Assembly (NCBI GenBank): GCA_035527455.1
Contig: DATLAN010000100.1
Coordinates: 1-5,723 of the forward strand
Reading direction: 5' to 3'
Origin: DATLAN01 sp035527455
GTDB taxonomy: Bacteria; Planctomycetota; Planctomycetia; Pirellulales; Thermoguttaceae
DNA: 5,723 nt
Of this stretch, positions 1-4,974 are shown one piece after another. Below the pieces are notes generated by a model that saw only the letters and a program-made list of their open reading frames with translations, was not told the DNA's origin and searched no databases. The position numbers were made by a program, and so were the translations under genes. The number at the start of each line of letters is the position of its first letter. Positions within the stretch are counted from its first letter, which is position 1.

Positions 1-504
1 GCAGTGTACTCTCCAACGTCGTAGACAGGCGGGGAGCCGCAGACGTTGCGTCGATTTTTCCCCGGTTGTACGCCGCACCGGCAACAACCGGCAACGTCGG
101 CCGCTCTTGTAATAGACGAAGATGAACCGGCCGTCGGTGACCGCCGACGGGTTGCAGCCCGAGCCGTTGCGGTGCTTGCCTTGTCGCTGGGGTCCCAGGG
201 CGGTTTGCCAGCGCGTGTTGCCCGAGAGGTCCAGGTCCACCACGGCGTCCTGTCCGTCGATCGGCGCGGTCAGGATGATGTGATCGCCCCATACGACAGG
301 CGTCGAGCAACCCCGGCCCGGCAGTTCCGCCTTCCACGCCAGGCCATCCTCGGCCGTCCATTTCACCGGATACTCACCGGAGTCGGTGCTCCCCATCGAA
401 TACGGCCCCCGCCAAACCGGCCAGCAGCCCGCCGGCAACTCGGCGGCGTGACCAACAGCGGAAAACAGAAAGACCCACGCGACGGCTTGAAGGTGTCTCG
501 ACAC
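1..504 (-). CDS. Secreted PQQ-type beta-propeller protein (BamB-like), N-terminal part, runs off window
   Basis: Reading the minus strand from a GTG at 504-502 gives a signal peptide (VSRHLQAVAWVFLFSAVGHA, then AE) followed by W-P-V-W-R-G-P and E-Y-P-V-K-W. These are the usual start of planctomycete PQQ-binding-like/BamB-type propeller proteins, which are exported and often tied to redox or surface functions. Propeller strands follow: a GRGCSTPVVWGDHIILTAPI stretch, then NPSAVTDGRFIFVYYKSG at about residues 118-135. GTG is chosen because GAGGAA lies 7 nt upstream (517-512) and no ATG is in frame near the signal peptide. Family similarity stops at about residue 135 (position 100). The frame stays open to position 1, but the remaining 33 residues are Arg/Cys-rich and do not resemble a propeller. 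Full-length members are about 400 residues. The gene may be frameshifted or interrupted there. Family call fairly sure; integrity of the gene not. Confidence 0.72.
   Translation of the reverse strand, partial: MSRHLQAVAWVFLFSAVGHAAELPAGCWPVWRGPYSMGSTDSGEYPVKWTAEDGLAWKAELPGRGCSTPVVWGDHIILTAPIDGQDAVVDLDLSGNTRWQTALGPQRQGKHRNGSGCNPSAVTDGRFIFVYYKSGRRCRLLPVRRTTGEKSTQRLRLPACLRRWRVHC
14..100. repeat. Cluster of nested inverted repeats at the breakpoint of the propeller gene
   Basis: CAACGTC at 14-20 is inverted at 42-48 (GACGTTG). GACGTTGC at 42-49 is also inverted at 91-98 (GCAACGTC). CCGGTTGT at 62-69 is inverted at 84-91 (ACAACCGG) with a 14-nt loop. The right edge (about 100) is exactly where the propeller similarity of the overlapping gene is lost. 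This could be the end of an inserted element or a recombination site; it matches no named element I know. The arms are short, so chance cannot be excluded. Confidence 0.35.
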
Positions 505-593
505 GTCTCGTTTCCTCAATAACACGGAGTCCGCAAACCTCCATATTACCGGATCGAGCAGCCGAACGCGAACGAGAAAGCGGGGCACGAAAA

Positions 594-618
594 GTAGGGT
601 GGGCATTGCCCACCAACT
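594..618 (-). repeat. Dispersed palindromic (REP-like) repeat, copy A
   Basis: On the minus strand this reads AGTTGGTGGGCAATGCCCAC followed by CCTAC. It is the same unit found at 2361-2385 and 2977-3000 with one base changed in the centre. The core GTGGGCAATGCCCAC forms a 6-bp hairpin around a 3-nt loop. It sits in the intergenic stretch between the propeller gene (504) and the remnant ending at 685, where I see no gene. This type of palindrome recurs between genes in planctomycete genomes. Confidence 0.65.
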
Positions 619-684
619 CTCTCCAAACGGCAGAACGACATATCGGGGACCCTGCTCGCGCTTGTGCGGGCATGGTTCGTCCTG

Positions 685-957
685 CTACCATTGACCCGAG
701 ACGGAAAGCAACAGCCCCACGTCACCGGGCACGCCGGCCAGCCACTGGAACCCGTCAGAATTCTCGTTGAAAGGCTCAACGAGTCCTGCAATGTTGTCCC
801 ACGTCGCTCGACTCACCGGCAAGATCGCGGGTCTTGGTCCGCATCAAGAGGAACTCACAAGGCCGCTGGGATCGGCACGGAGCTTCGGCTTGCCGAGCGC
901 GAGCGCCGAGAGTACATTGGGAACATCCCCACCGAGACTGAAGCTGGAGCCGAGAAA
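685..957 (-). pseudogene. Probable decayed C-terminal fragment of an unrecognised protein gene
   Basis: The minus strand carries protein-like stretches that join only if two frame changes are allowed. From about 957 to 856 one frame reads SLGGDVPNVLSALALGKPKL and on to SGLV, then hits TGA at 846-844. A second frame continues EFLLMRTKTRDLAGESSDV. At about 801 the first frame resumes with WDNIAGLVEPFNENSDGFQ, then WLAGVPGDVGLLLSVSGQW, and stops at TAG 687-685. The pieces follow one another without gap, as expected of a coding region that lost single bases at two places. The remnant's upstream end collides with the start of the plus-strand hydrolase. I do not recognise the family. Spurious open frames are common in G+C-rich DNA, so this could be chance. 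Confidence 0.33.
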
Positions 958-1940
958 TGAGAACCAAGTTTCTGGCCTTCTGTTTGCTGTCGTGTGTTCC
1001 TGCCGCCGCGGCCCAGTACGATCCGCTCGGCAAAGCCGTGGCGGGCGGAGCCCGAGCGGCCGAGGCCCAAACGATGGACCTTTCCGTCGAGGACGGAGCC
1101 CGAGAGCGGGTGATTCCCCTGAAGGTCTACCTGCCGCCGGCACGCGATCCGTCGCCGGTGGTGCTGTTCAGCCACGGGCTCGGCGGCACCCGCGAAGGCT
1201 GTGTGTACCTCGCAGAGCATTGGGCCGCCCGCGGTTACGTGGCCGTCCTCCTGCAGCACCCCGGCAGCGACGACTCGGTGTGGCGGAACGAGCCGTTGGC
1301 CAAACGCATGGCTGCCATGAACCGGGCGGCCTCGGCACAGAACTTCATGCTCCGGGTGCAGGACGTGGCGGCCGTCCTCGACCGGCTCGAAGCCTGGAAC
1401 GAACAAGCGGGCCACGCCCTGTCCGGGCGGCTCGACTTGTCGCGAGTCGGCATGTCGGGGCATTCCTTCGGCGCGATCACGACCCAGGCCCTCAGCGGCC
1501 AGTCGTTCTTCGGCGGCCCGCGGCTGACCGACGAGCGGATTCGTGCGGCCATCGCCTTCAGCCCGAGCAGTCCGCCGGCGGGCGATGCCGGGCGGGCCTT
1601 CGGCAGGGTGACGATCCCGTGGCTCTTGATGACCGGCACCAAGGACACGGCGCCGATCGGCGGACAGACGGTCGAGTCACGGCTGGCGGTCTTTCCCGCG
1701 CTGCCCGCCGGCAACAAGTACGAACTCGTCCTCGACAAGGCCGAGCACTCCGTCTTTACCGACCGCGCCTTGCCGGGCGATAGCGAAAAGCGCAACCCCA
1801 ACCATCACCGCGCCATCCTCGCGGTGAGCACGGCGTTCTGGGATGCCTTCCTCCGCGGCGACGAGGCGGCGAAAGCCTGGCTCGACGGCCCCGGCCCGCG
1901 AGCCATCCTGGAAGACGGAGACCGGTGGCAGAGGAAATAA
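957..1940 (+). CDS. Secreted alpha/beta hydrolase (dienelactone hydrolase / PAF-acetylhydrolase-like)
   Basis: A 327-residue serine hydrolase probably acting outside the cytoplasm; substrate unknown, likely an ester. The N-terminus (MRTKFLAFCLLSCVPAAAAQ) is a signal peptide with probable cleavage after AAA. LLSC at 10-13 weakly resembles a lipobox, but the hydrophobic run before it is short. Family landmarks: oxyanion-hole strand LFSHGLGG (70-77), nucleophile elbow GMSGHSFGA with Ser170, acid Asp230 in LLMTGTKD (223-230), and catalytic His264 in KAEHSVF. The order and spacing fit alpha/beta hydrolases of the dienelactone hydrolase or platelet-activating-factor acetylhydrolase type. Start ATG 957 has GGAG 7 nt upstream (946-949). 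The gene appears monocistronic, since neighbours on both sides are remnants or repeats. It is more G+C-rich than the ATPase operon and looks like resident genome. Intact and probably functional. Confidence 0.88.
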   Translation: MRTKFLAFCLLSCVPAAAAQYDPLGKAVAGGARAAEAQTMDLSVEDGARERVIPLKVYLPPARDPSPVVLFSHGLGGTREGCVYLAEHWAARGYVAVLLQHPGSDDSVWRNEPLAKRMAAMNRAASAQNFMLRVQDVAAVLDRLEAWNEQAGHALSGRLDLSRVGMSGHSFGAITTQALSGQSFFGGPRLTDERIRAAIAFSPSSPPAGDAGRAFGRVTIPWLLMTGTKDTAPIGGQTVESRLAVFPALPAGNKYELVLDKAEHSVFTDRALPGDSEKRNPNHHRAILAVSTAFWDAFLRGDEAAKAWLDGPGPRAILEDGDRWQRK

Positions 1941-2146
1941 ACGGCGCGGAAAAGGTGTCAGGAACGAATGGCACTGTCGATACTCGACGGCATATTTAAG
2001 TCGTTGGGGCGGAGAGGGTTCGGATGCGAGATGTGAAATTCGCTCGGGACGACCTTTGGGCGCAGACGTTCCACGTCGACATCCGACCGTTTCTTTGTTA
2101 AACTACGGCCCGTCGGATGCAATCTGATAATTGATGTTGCGGATGT
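1941..2146. other. Gene-poor spacer with one weak stem-loop
   Basis: No convincing coding frame is seen between the hydrolase stop and the transposase leader. An 8-bp inverted repeat, CATCCGAC (2080-2087) with GTCGGATG (2112-2119), spans a 24-nt loop that contains a further GTTT/AAAC pairing. It lacks a T-tract, so I do not call it a terminator. TTCGGATGC at 2019-2027 shares the stem sequence. GGTGTCAGGAAC at 1954-1965 resembles short dispersed repeats of other bacterial genomes and shares GTGTCAGG with 3011-3018. Confidence 0.4.
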
Positions 2147-2226
2147 GACCCTCCTTGGCCTACGATTCGCAACATGTTCGACCCTCCTTGGTCATCCTTT
2201 CCAGGAAACGACTAAGGAGGGTCTTT
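2147..2226 (+). promoter_or_regulatory. Transposase leader: repeated GACCCTCCTTGG and RBS-sequestering hairpin
   Basis: GACCCTCCTTGG occurs at 2147-2158 and again at 2180-2191. The second copy, extended to GACCCTCCTTGGTC (2180-2193), pairs with GACTAAGGAGGGTC (2210-2223) at 13 of 14 positions, with a further TTTCC/GGAAA pairing inside the loop. The right arm contains AAGGAGGG (2214-2221), the Shine-Dalgarno of the ATG at 2227 (5-nt spacing). Any transcript reading in from upstream would fold and mask this site. That is the arrangement known from IS10 and IS50, where it prevents transposase synthesis from read-through RNA. The first copy may lie near the left end of the former insertion sequence. 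Confidence 0.6.
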
Positions 2227-2338
2227 ATGTCTTACCATATTTCTGCCGAACGTGGCCAGAGCTTTCACGTCGTCCGTCAAGCTTTCTTGCAGGATGAGCA
2301 ACTGCCGCTGGCCAACGTGCTGACCGAAGAGGAAATCG

Positions 2339-2386
2339 AGGACTTTTTGCGCTTAAGAAAGTTGGTGGGCAGTGCCCACCCTACGG
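2339..2386 (+). repeat. Dispersed palindromic repeat, copy B (inside transposase remnant)
   Basis: The core GTTGGTGGGCAGTGCCCACC (2361-2380) followed by CTACGG is identical to copy C over 34 bp (2353-2386 against 2968-3001). Similarity continues leftward to AGGA with a few differences (CTTTTTGCGCTTAAGAAAG here, CTTCTTGCCCTTAAGAAAG there). The mobile unit is therefore about 48 bp, larger than its palindrome. It replaces the continuation of the transposase reading frame, which suggests insertion into, or recombination at, that gene. Confidence 0.75.
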
Positions 2387-2390
2387 GCTG

Positions 2391-2418
2391 TTCGCGCCCC
2401 GTGGTTACGGCCTATAAT
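2391..2418 (+). promoter_or_regulatory. Candidate promoter of the toxin-antitoxin operon
   Basis: A perfect -10 hexamer TATAAT lies at 2413-2418, about 60 nt before the antitoxin start. The best -35 at suitable spacing is poor (TTCGCG, 2391-2396, 16-bp spacer). It falls just after palindromic repeat B. Downstream, GTCGCAG occurs at 2431-2437 and 2449-2455, 18 bp apart, and could be an operator for antitoxin autoregulation; that part is inference. Confidence 0.4.
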
Positions 2419-2477
2419 GGATCAGAGGTTGTCGCAGAGTAGGTGAAGGTCGCAGTTCTCAAGAAGGGGTCCATTCG

Positions 2478-2678
2478 ATGACCGCACCGGAAGCCACTGC
2501 CGAGGTCTTCTTGACCGCGTTGCGTGCGTTGCCCAAGAAAGAGCGAGACGCCGTCTTGGCTGGTATTGCCGACGACCAGCGGTTCCGAGAAGACCTGCTG
2601 GACCTGACCCTGATTGCCGAGAGACGTCACGAACCGTCTCGCCCCTTTTCCCAGTATCTCGCGGAGAAGGGCAAGTGA
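2478..2678 (+). CDS. Type II antitoxin partner of a RelE/ParE-type toxin
   Basis: A 66-residue acidic, helical protein: MTAPEATAEVFLTALRALPK, then KERDAVLAGIADDQRF and REDLLDLTLIAERRHEPSRP, ending SQYLAEKGK. It resembles the small antitoxins encoded directly upstream of RelE/ParE toxins in planctomycetes and cyanobacteria. In those, a helical region carries an E/R-rich segment ending in E-P-S-R-P before a short C-terminal tail. It should bind and neutralise the toxin and may repress its own promoter. GAAGGGG lies about 9 nt before the ATG. Its stop shares GTGA (2675-2678) with the toxin start, the usual translational coupling. The gene appears intact although its toxin is broken. Family assignment is by context plus sequence style. 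Confidence 0.62.
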   Translation: MTAPEATAEVFLTALRALPKKERDAVLAGIADDQRFREDLLDLTLIAERRHEPSRPFSQYLAEKGK

Positions 2679-2862
2679 CATCGTCGAGCCAGTACGAGAT
2701 TCGGATCAAGGCGTCCGCCGAGCGAGAAGGTGCAAAAAGTTGCGCGGGCGCGAGGAATATCGACTACGAGTGGGAGCTTACAGGATTCTGTACACGGTTG
2801 ACGACGAGTCTCGATCTATCGAAGTGGTCGCCGTTGGGCATCGAAGGGATGTCTATCGATAA
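2675..2862 (+). pseudogene. RelE/ParE-family toxin, inactivated by an internal out-of-frame deletion
   Basis: The start GTG (2675) overlaps the antitoxin stop. The first 18 codons read VTSSSQYEIRIKASAERE, a normal RelE/ParE beginning (strand, then the S-A-x-K/R-E helix). In a different frame, from about 2728, the toxin's C-terminal half follows: RCKKLRGREEYRLRVGAYRI, then LYTVDDESRSIEVVAVGHRR and DVYR before the stop at 2860-2862. This contains the family's G-x-Y-R-I-x-Y and GHRxDVY signatures. Only 188 nt separate start and stop, against about 260-270 nt in intact relatives. About 25 codons, covering the helix pair before K-K-L-R-G, are missing. The deletion shifts the frame, so no active toxin can be made. 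An mRNA interferase role in relatives is established; here it is lost. Confidence 0.75.
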
Positions 2863-2935
2863 TCTTAGGCCGAGGAAACGCCGTCTTCCTTCTCCAACCG
2901 GGATTGTCCGATTTTTCTGATTCGTGAGTAAACGC

Positions 2936-2952
2936 AGGGTGGGCACCGCCCA
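2936..2952 (-). repeat. Degenerate palindromic repeat, copy D (inverted relative to copy C)
   Basis: AGGGTGGGCACCGCCCA contains the hairpin TGGGC-ACC-GCCCA (2940-2944 / 2948-2952). It matches the dispersed palindrome in opposite orientation to copy C, which starts next to it, with the right part decayed. The head-to-head pair resembles the paired arrangement of REP sequences in other bacteria (BIME). Confidence 0.5.
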
Positions 2953-3001
2953 AGGAACTTCTTGCCCTTAAGAAAGTTGGTGGGCAGTGCCCACCCTACG
3001 G
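2953..3001 (+). repeat. Dispersed palindromic repeat, copy C
   Basis: TTAAGAAAGTTGGTGGGCAG (2968-2987) and the rest to CTACGG (3001) are identical to copy B. The left extension from AGGAAC (2953) matches copy B with a few changes. It lies in the intergenic stretch between the broken toxin (2862) and the DUF4276 gene (3219). That stretch holds no gene, only this set of repeats. Confidence 0.75.
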
Positions 3002-3010
3002 ACTCGCGAA

Positions 3011-3033
3011 GTGTCAGGCACAGCCTGACCTAC
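3011..3033 (+). repeat. Second type of short palindromic repeat
   Basis: GTCAGGC (3013-3019) and GCCTGAC (3023-3029) form a perfect 7-bp stem around ACA. The surrounding GTGTCAGGCACAGCCTGACC resembles another short dispersed repeat that I associate with planctomycete genomes. A single copy is present, so the repeat status rests on recalled pattern. Confidence 0.45.
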
Positions 3034-3125
3034 TGGTGCGACTACCGATAAATGTCGGCCGCCGCACGGCGACGATGTAGCTCGTTTGAGTATTCGCTCC
3101 CTGACATTTACCGACAGTCGCACCA
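3034..3125. repeat. 92-bp inverted-repeat element (MITE-like or structured RNA)
   Basis: The left arm, TGGTGCGACTACCGATAAAT plus GTC (3034-3056), is the reverse complement of the right arm (3103-3125) at 20 of 23 positions. All three mismatches become G-U pairs in an RNA copied from the minus strand, so that transcript can form an uninterrupted 23-bp stem with a 46-nt loop. It lies about 90 nt beyond the stop of the minus-strand DUF4276 gene and would be in its 3' untranslated region. No T-tract follows, so it is not a classical terminator. It could be a miniature transposable element, a transcript-end stabiliser or a small structured RNA. Confidence 0.6.
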
Positions 3126-3218
3126 CTACTTGGCTGCCGAATCTCGCCCAGTATGTCAATATCGGGTGGTGTCACCCGAATCCCCCGTGGTATTGCTGCT
3201 TGCTGTCGAATTGGATTC

Positions 3219-3788
3219 TCATGAGGCTTTTGTCTCTTCTCCAAACAGACCGCGCACACCCGAGAGAAAAACACCGAAGCTGTGTGATCGGTTGTTGTCA
3301 ACATCCAGATGGGGGGCGATTTTGCGAGACCCCGCAATCTTCTGATATTGTGGAACCAGTCGCCGGAGTTCCTGTTCCGCGTTTGGCAACGCGTCCGGAT
3401 CACGGAACTTCCGCTGATTTTGCCGACGTGCTATTCCGTTCAGGGCGAACGCCTTCTCCACAGCAGCCAAGTCCCCCAAGTGCCAAGACTCAAGATGATG
3501 GCACACAATGCGAACCAATGTGTCCGGCCGCCTCCCCTTTCGGCACAAGTCAAGCAGTTTGTCCTTTACGGTGTGACAATTGCCTTGGTCTTTGTCTCGC
3601 ACCACGACAAATCGAACACCCGGCGTCTGCCATGCCCGAAGTTTTCGAGGAATCGATTTCTCCAAGTCGCTTTTCCCCTCGTGTGGCACAAAGCGGCAGA
3701 TTACATGATCCGGCACAAGGACTGGCACGAGGACACGGAGAACCTCTATGATCGACGGCTCTTCAAGAAGGAATACAAGCTCATTCAT
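3219..3788 (-). CDS. DUF4276 family protein (TOPRIM-like putative effector)
   Basis: This 189-residue protein starts MNELVFLLEEPSIIEVLRVL. The N-terminal strand with Glu9-Glu10 in LLEEPS, then KSDLEKSIPRKLRAW (39-53), VVVRDKDQGNC (61-71), LVRIVCHHLESWHLGDLAAV (91-110), KFRDPD (127-132) and a C-terminal QKIAGSRKIAPHL are the hallmarks of DUF4276. An acidic pair after strand 1 and D-x-D (Asp65, Asp67) resemble the metal-binding arrangement of TOPRIM nucleases; that link is inference. The start ATG 3788-3786 overlaps the ATPase stop (ATGA), and GAGGAG lies 10 nt upstream inside the ATPase gene. Translation is therefore probably coupled and amounts matched. In ATPase/TOPRIM-type phage-defence pairs the second protein is the effector, which is the most likely role here. 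Stop TGA 3221-3219; length normal. Confidence 0.8.
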   Translation of the reverse strand: MNELVFLLEEPSIIEVLRVLVPVLVPDHVICRFVPHEGKSDLEKSIPRKLRAWQTPGVRFVVVRDKDQGNCHTVKDKLLDLCRKGRRPDTLVRIVCHHLESWHLGDLAAVEKAFALNGIARRQNQRKFRDPDALPNAEQELRRLVPQYQKIAGSRKIAPHLDVDNNRSHSFGVFLSGVRGLFGEETKAS

Positions 3789-4960
3789 CTTGGATCCGCT
3801 CCTCTAAAGAAGCCTTGTTTCCACAATGCTCCGGGAAGATCACCTGCTTCGACGAGATTCCGCAACAGTTCCTCATCGGGGCCGTACTTCACCGCGGTGA
3901 ATCCCTCGCATTTGGTCAGCCAGAAGATCTCGTCGAGCTTCACACCGTTCAAGAAGTCCGGCGAATGCGTTGAGATGAAGACTTGACCTCCCCGGCGAGC
4001 ATAGTCGCGGAATTCTTCGGCAAGTTCCCCCAGCAATTGGGGGTAGAGCTGGTTTTCTGGTTCTTCCACACACAACAACGGATGTGGGCTGGGATCGTGC
4101 AGCAGGACGAGATATGCGAACATCTTGATCGTGCCGTCCGAGACGTACCTAGCCACGAACGGATCTTTGAAGGAGCCGTCCTGGAACTTCAGGACAATTC
4201 GGCCGTCTTCCGTCTCGGTCGCCTCCACCTTCTCGACGCCTGGAACTCGTTCCGCCATCCGTCGAAGCACTTCATTGAATACGGAGCGATGGTGCTCGAA
4301 AACGAACTGGGCAACCAATGGCAGGTTGTCTCCTCTTGACGAGAGGTGCTCGGCGTATCCGGCCTCTTGGCTTGGACGAGCGTCGGATATGTGAAAATCG
4401 GAAACGTGCCAGTGTTCGATCAGCCGGCGGAAATCACTTACCACCTTGAACTTCTGAAATTGGCCAAGCCCCTTGATGGCCAGGATGTCGTTCGACTCCA
4501 GTTCCTGTTCATCGCGTTGCATCGTGGCCGCCGGTTTCCCGTAGTCCTCTTCGTTGACGACGGCCATGCCTTTGCCCATGCGAAAATCAAGAAAGTGCCA
4601 AGGCTGGCCATGGCTCCCGCGTCGATACTTGAGGACCTCGCGTTCGACGACAGGGAGGTCCTGCTTCAACCCGATTGCCAGATCATAAGTCACCAAGGGT
4701 TCGTTAGGCTGGCGAAACTTCAGTTCAATTTCAATCGGTCCTGTCTGGCCCCGGCTGACGACTTCCTTGAAGCCCCCACGCTTCGCCAAGGCCGACCGCA
4801 CGTTGTGGATCAGCGAATCCCGTAGAAAACCAAACATATCAAACAACGTTGATTTGCCGCTGCCGTTGGCACCAACGAAGACGCACATCTGTTGGAGCCC
4901 CGTAATCGTCACGTCTTGAAAGACGCGAAAGTTCTTAATGCGAATAGATTCGATCCTCAT
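3785..4960 (-). CDS. RecF/OLD-like ABC-type ATPase (AAA_21 type), putative defence sensor
   Basis: The 391-residue protein starts MRIESIRIKNFRVF, the usual RecF/SMC-like opening. The Walker A motif is GANGSGKST (residues 30-38). A long central insert spans about residues 60-260. The ABC signature is YVSDGTIKMFAYLVLL (272-287), Walker B is LLCVEEPENQLYP with catalytic Glu300, and the switch histidine is His332 in FISTHSPDF. The first acidic Walker B residue is Glu rather than Asp, as is common in AAA_21 proteins. All nucleotide-binding parts are present. ATG 4960 is chosen because AAGGAG (4974-4969) lies 8 nt upstream; a GTG two codons earlier is too close to it. The gene follows a methyltransferase fragment by 12 nt and overlaps DUF4276. 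Such ATPases pair with nuclease-like partners in antiphage systems, so a sensing or gating role is inferred. Confidence 0.87.
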   Translation of the reverse strand: MRIESIRIKNFRVFQDVTITGLQQMCVFVGANGSGKSTLFDMFGFLRDSLIHNVRSALAKRGGFKEVVSRGQTGPIEIELKFRQPNEPLVTYDLAIGLKQDLPVVEREVLKYRRGSHGQPWHFLDFRMGKGMAVVNEEDYGKPAATMQRDEQELESNDILAIKGLGQFQKFKVVSDFRRLIEHWHVSDFHISDARPSQEAGYAEHLSSRGDNLPLVAQFVFEHHRSVFNEVLRRMAERVPGVEKVEATETEDGRIVLKFQDGSFKDPFVARYVSDGTIKMFAYLVLLHDPSPHPLLCVEEPENQLYPQLLGELAEEFRDYARRGGQVFISTHSPDFLNGVKLDEIFWLTKCEGFTAVKYGPDEELLRNLVEAGDLPGALWKQGFFRGADPR

Positions 4961-4968
4961 GTACACGG

Positions 4969-4974
4969 CTCCTT
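4969..4974 (-). promoter_or_regulatory. Ribosome binding site of the ATPase, overlapping the upstream stop codon region
   Basis: AAGGAG on the minus strand, 8 nt before ATG 4960, decides that start over GTG 4966. The TAA stop (4975-4973) of the upstream methyltransferase fragment shares two bases with it (TAAGGAG). Ribosomes finishing the fragment would end exactly on the next initiation site. Confidence 0.7.

Larger units (their letters stand above)
2227..2442 (+). pseudogene. IS4-like transposase, N-terminal remnant fused to a palindromic repeat
   Basis: From ATG 2227, with a strong AAGGAGGG 5 nt upstream, the product starts MSYHISAERGQSFHVVRQAF and continues to LPLANVLTEEEIEDF. This resembles the N-terminal segment of planctomycete IS4-type transposases (xxVRxAFL...LPFADxLPEEDIE). 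Such enzymes run to several hundred residues and carry a DDE catalytic core. Here only about 38 native residues remain. The frame then enters the dispersed repeat (from about 2339), which is translated as LRKLVGSAHPTG, and ends at TAG 2440-2442. No DDE residues survive, so it cannot transpose. No right end of the insertion sequence is visible in the window. Family assignment is from recalled sequence style and moderately sure. Confidence 0.55.

Noticed and set aside
767..1783. Long plus-strand frame overlapping the hydrolase
   Set aside because: It is the alternate frame of the hydrolase gene, Arg/Pro/Gly-rich as expected for a G+C-rich shadow; the 957-1940 frame carries the complete catalytic triad.
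2080..2119. Stem-loop as a terminator for the hydrolase
   Set aside because: The 8-bp stem has a 24-nt loop and no following T-tract, and it lies about 140 nt past the stop codon.
2936..3033. CRISPR-like array from the run of short palindromes
   Set aside because: The palindromes are of two different types, differ in orientation and spacing, and there are no regular spacers or cas genes.
3014..3403. Long open frame on the minus strand overlapping the DUF4276 3' end and the repeats
   Set aside because: Most of it is antisense-frame shadow of DUF4276 and translated repeat sequence; no ribosome site or recognisable domain.
3309..4825. Several plus-strand frames opposite the ATPase and DUF4276 genes
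   Set aside because: All are antisense to two genes with clear family motifs and lack ribosome sites or domains of their own.
3219..4960. Retron-type system (ATPase plus partner with adjacent structured RNA at 3034-3125)
   Set aside because: No reverse transcriptase motif (such as YADD) is present in any frame of the window, so a retron is not supported.
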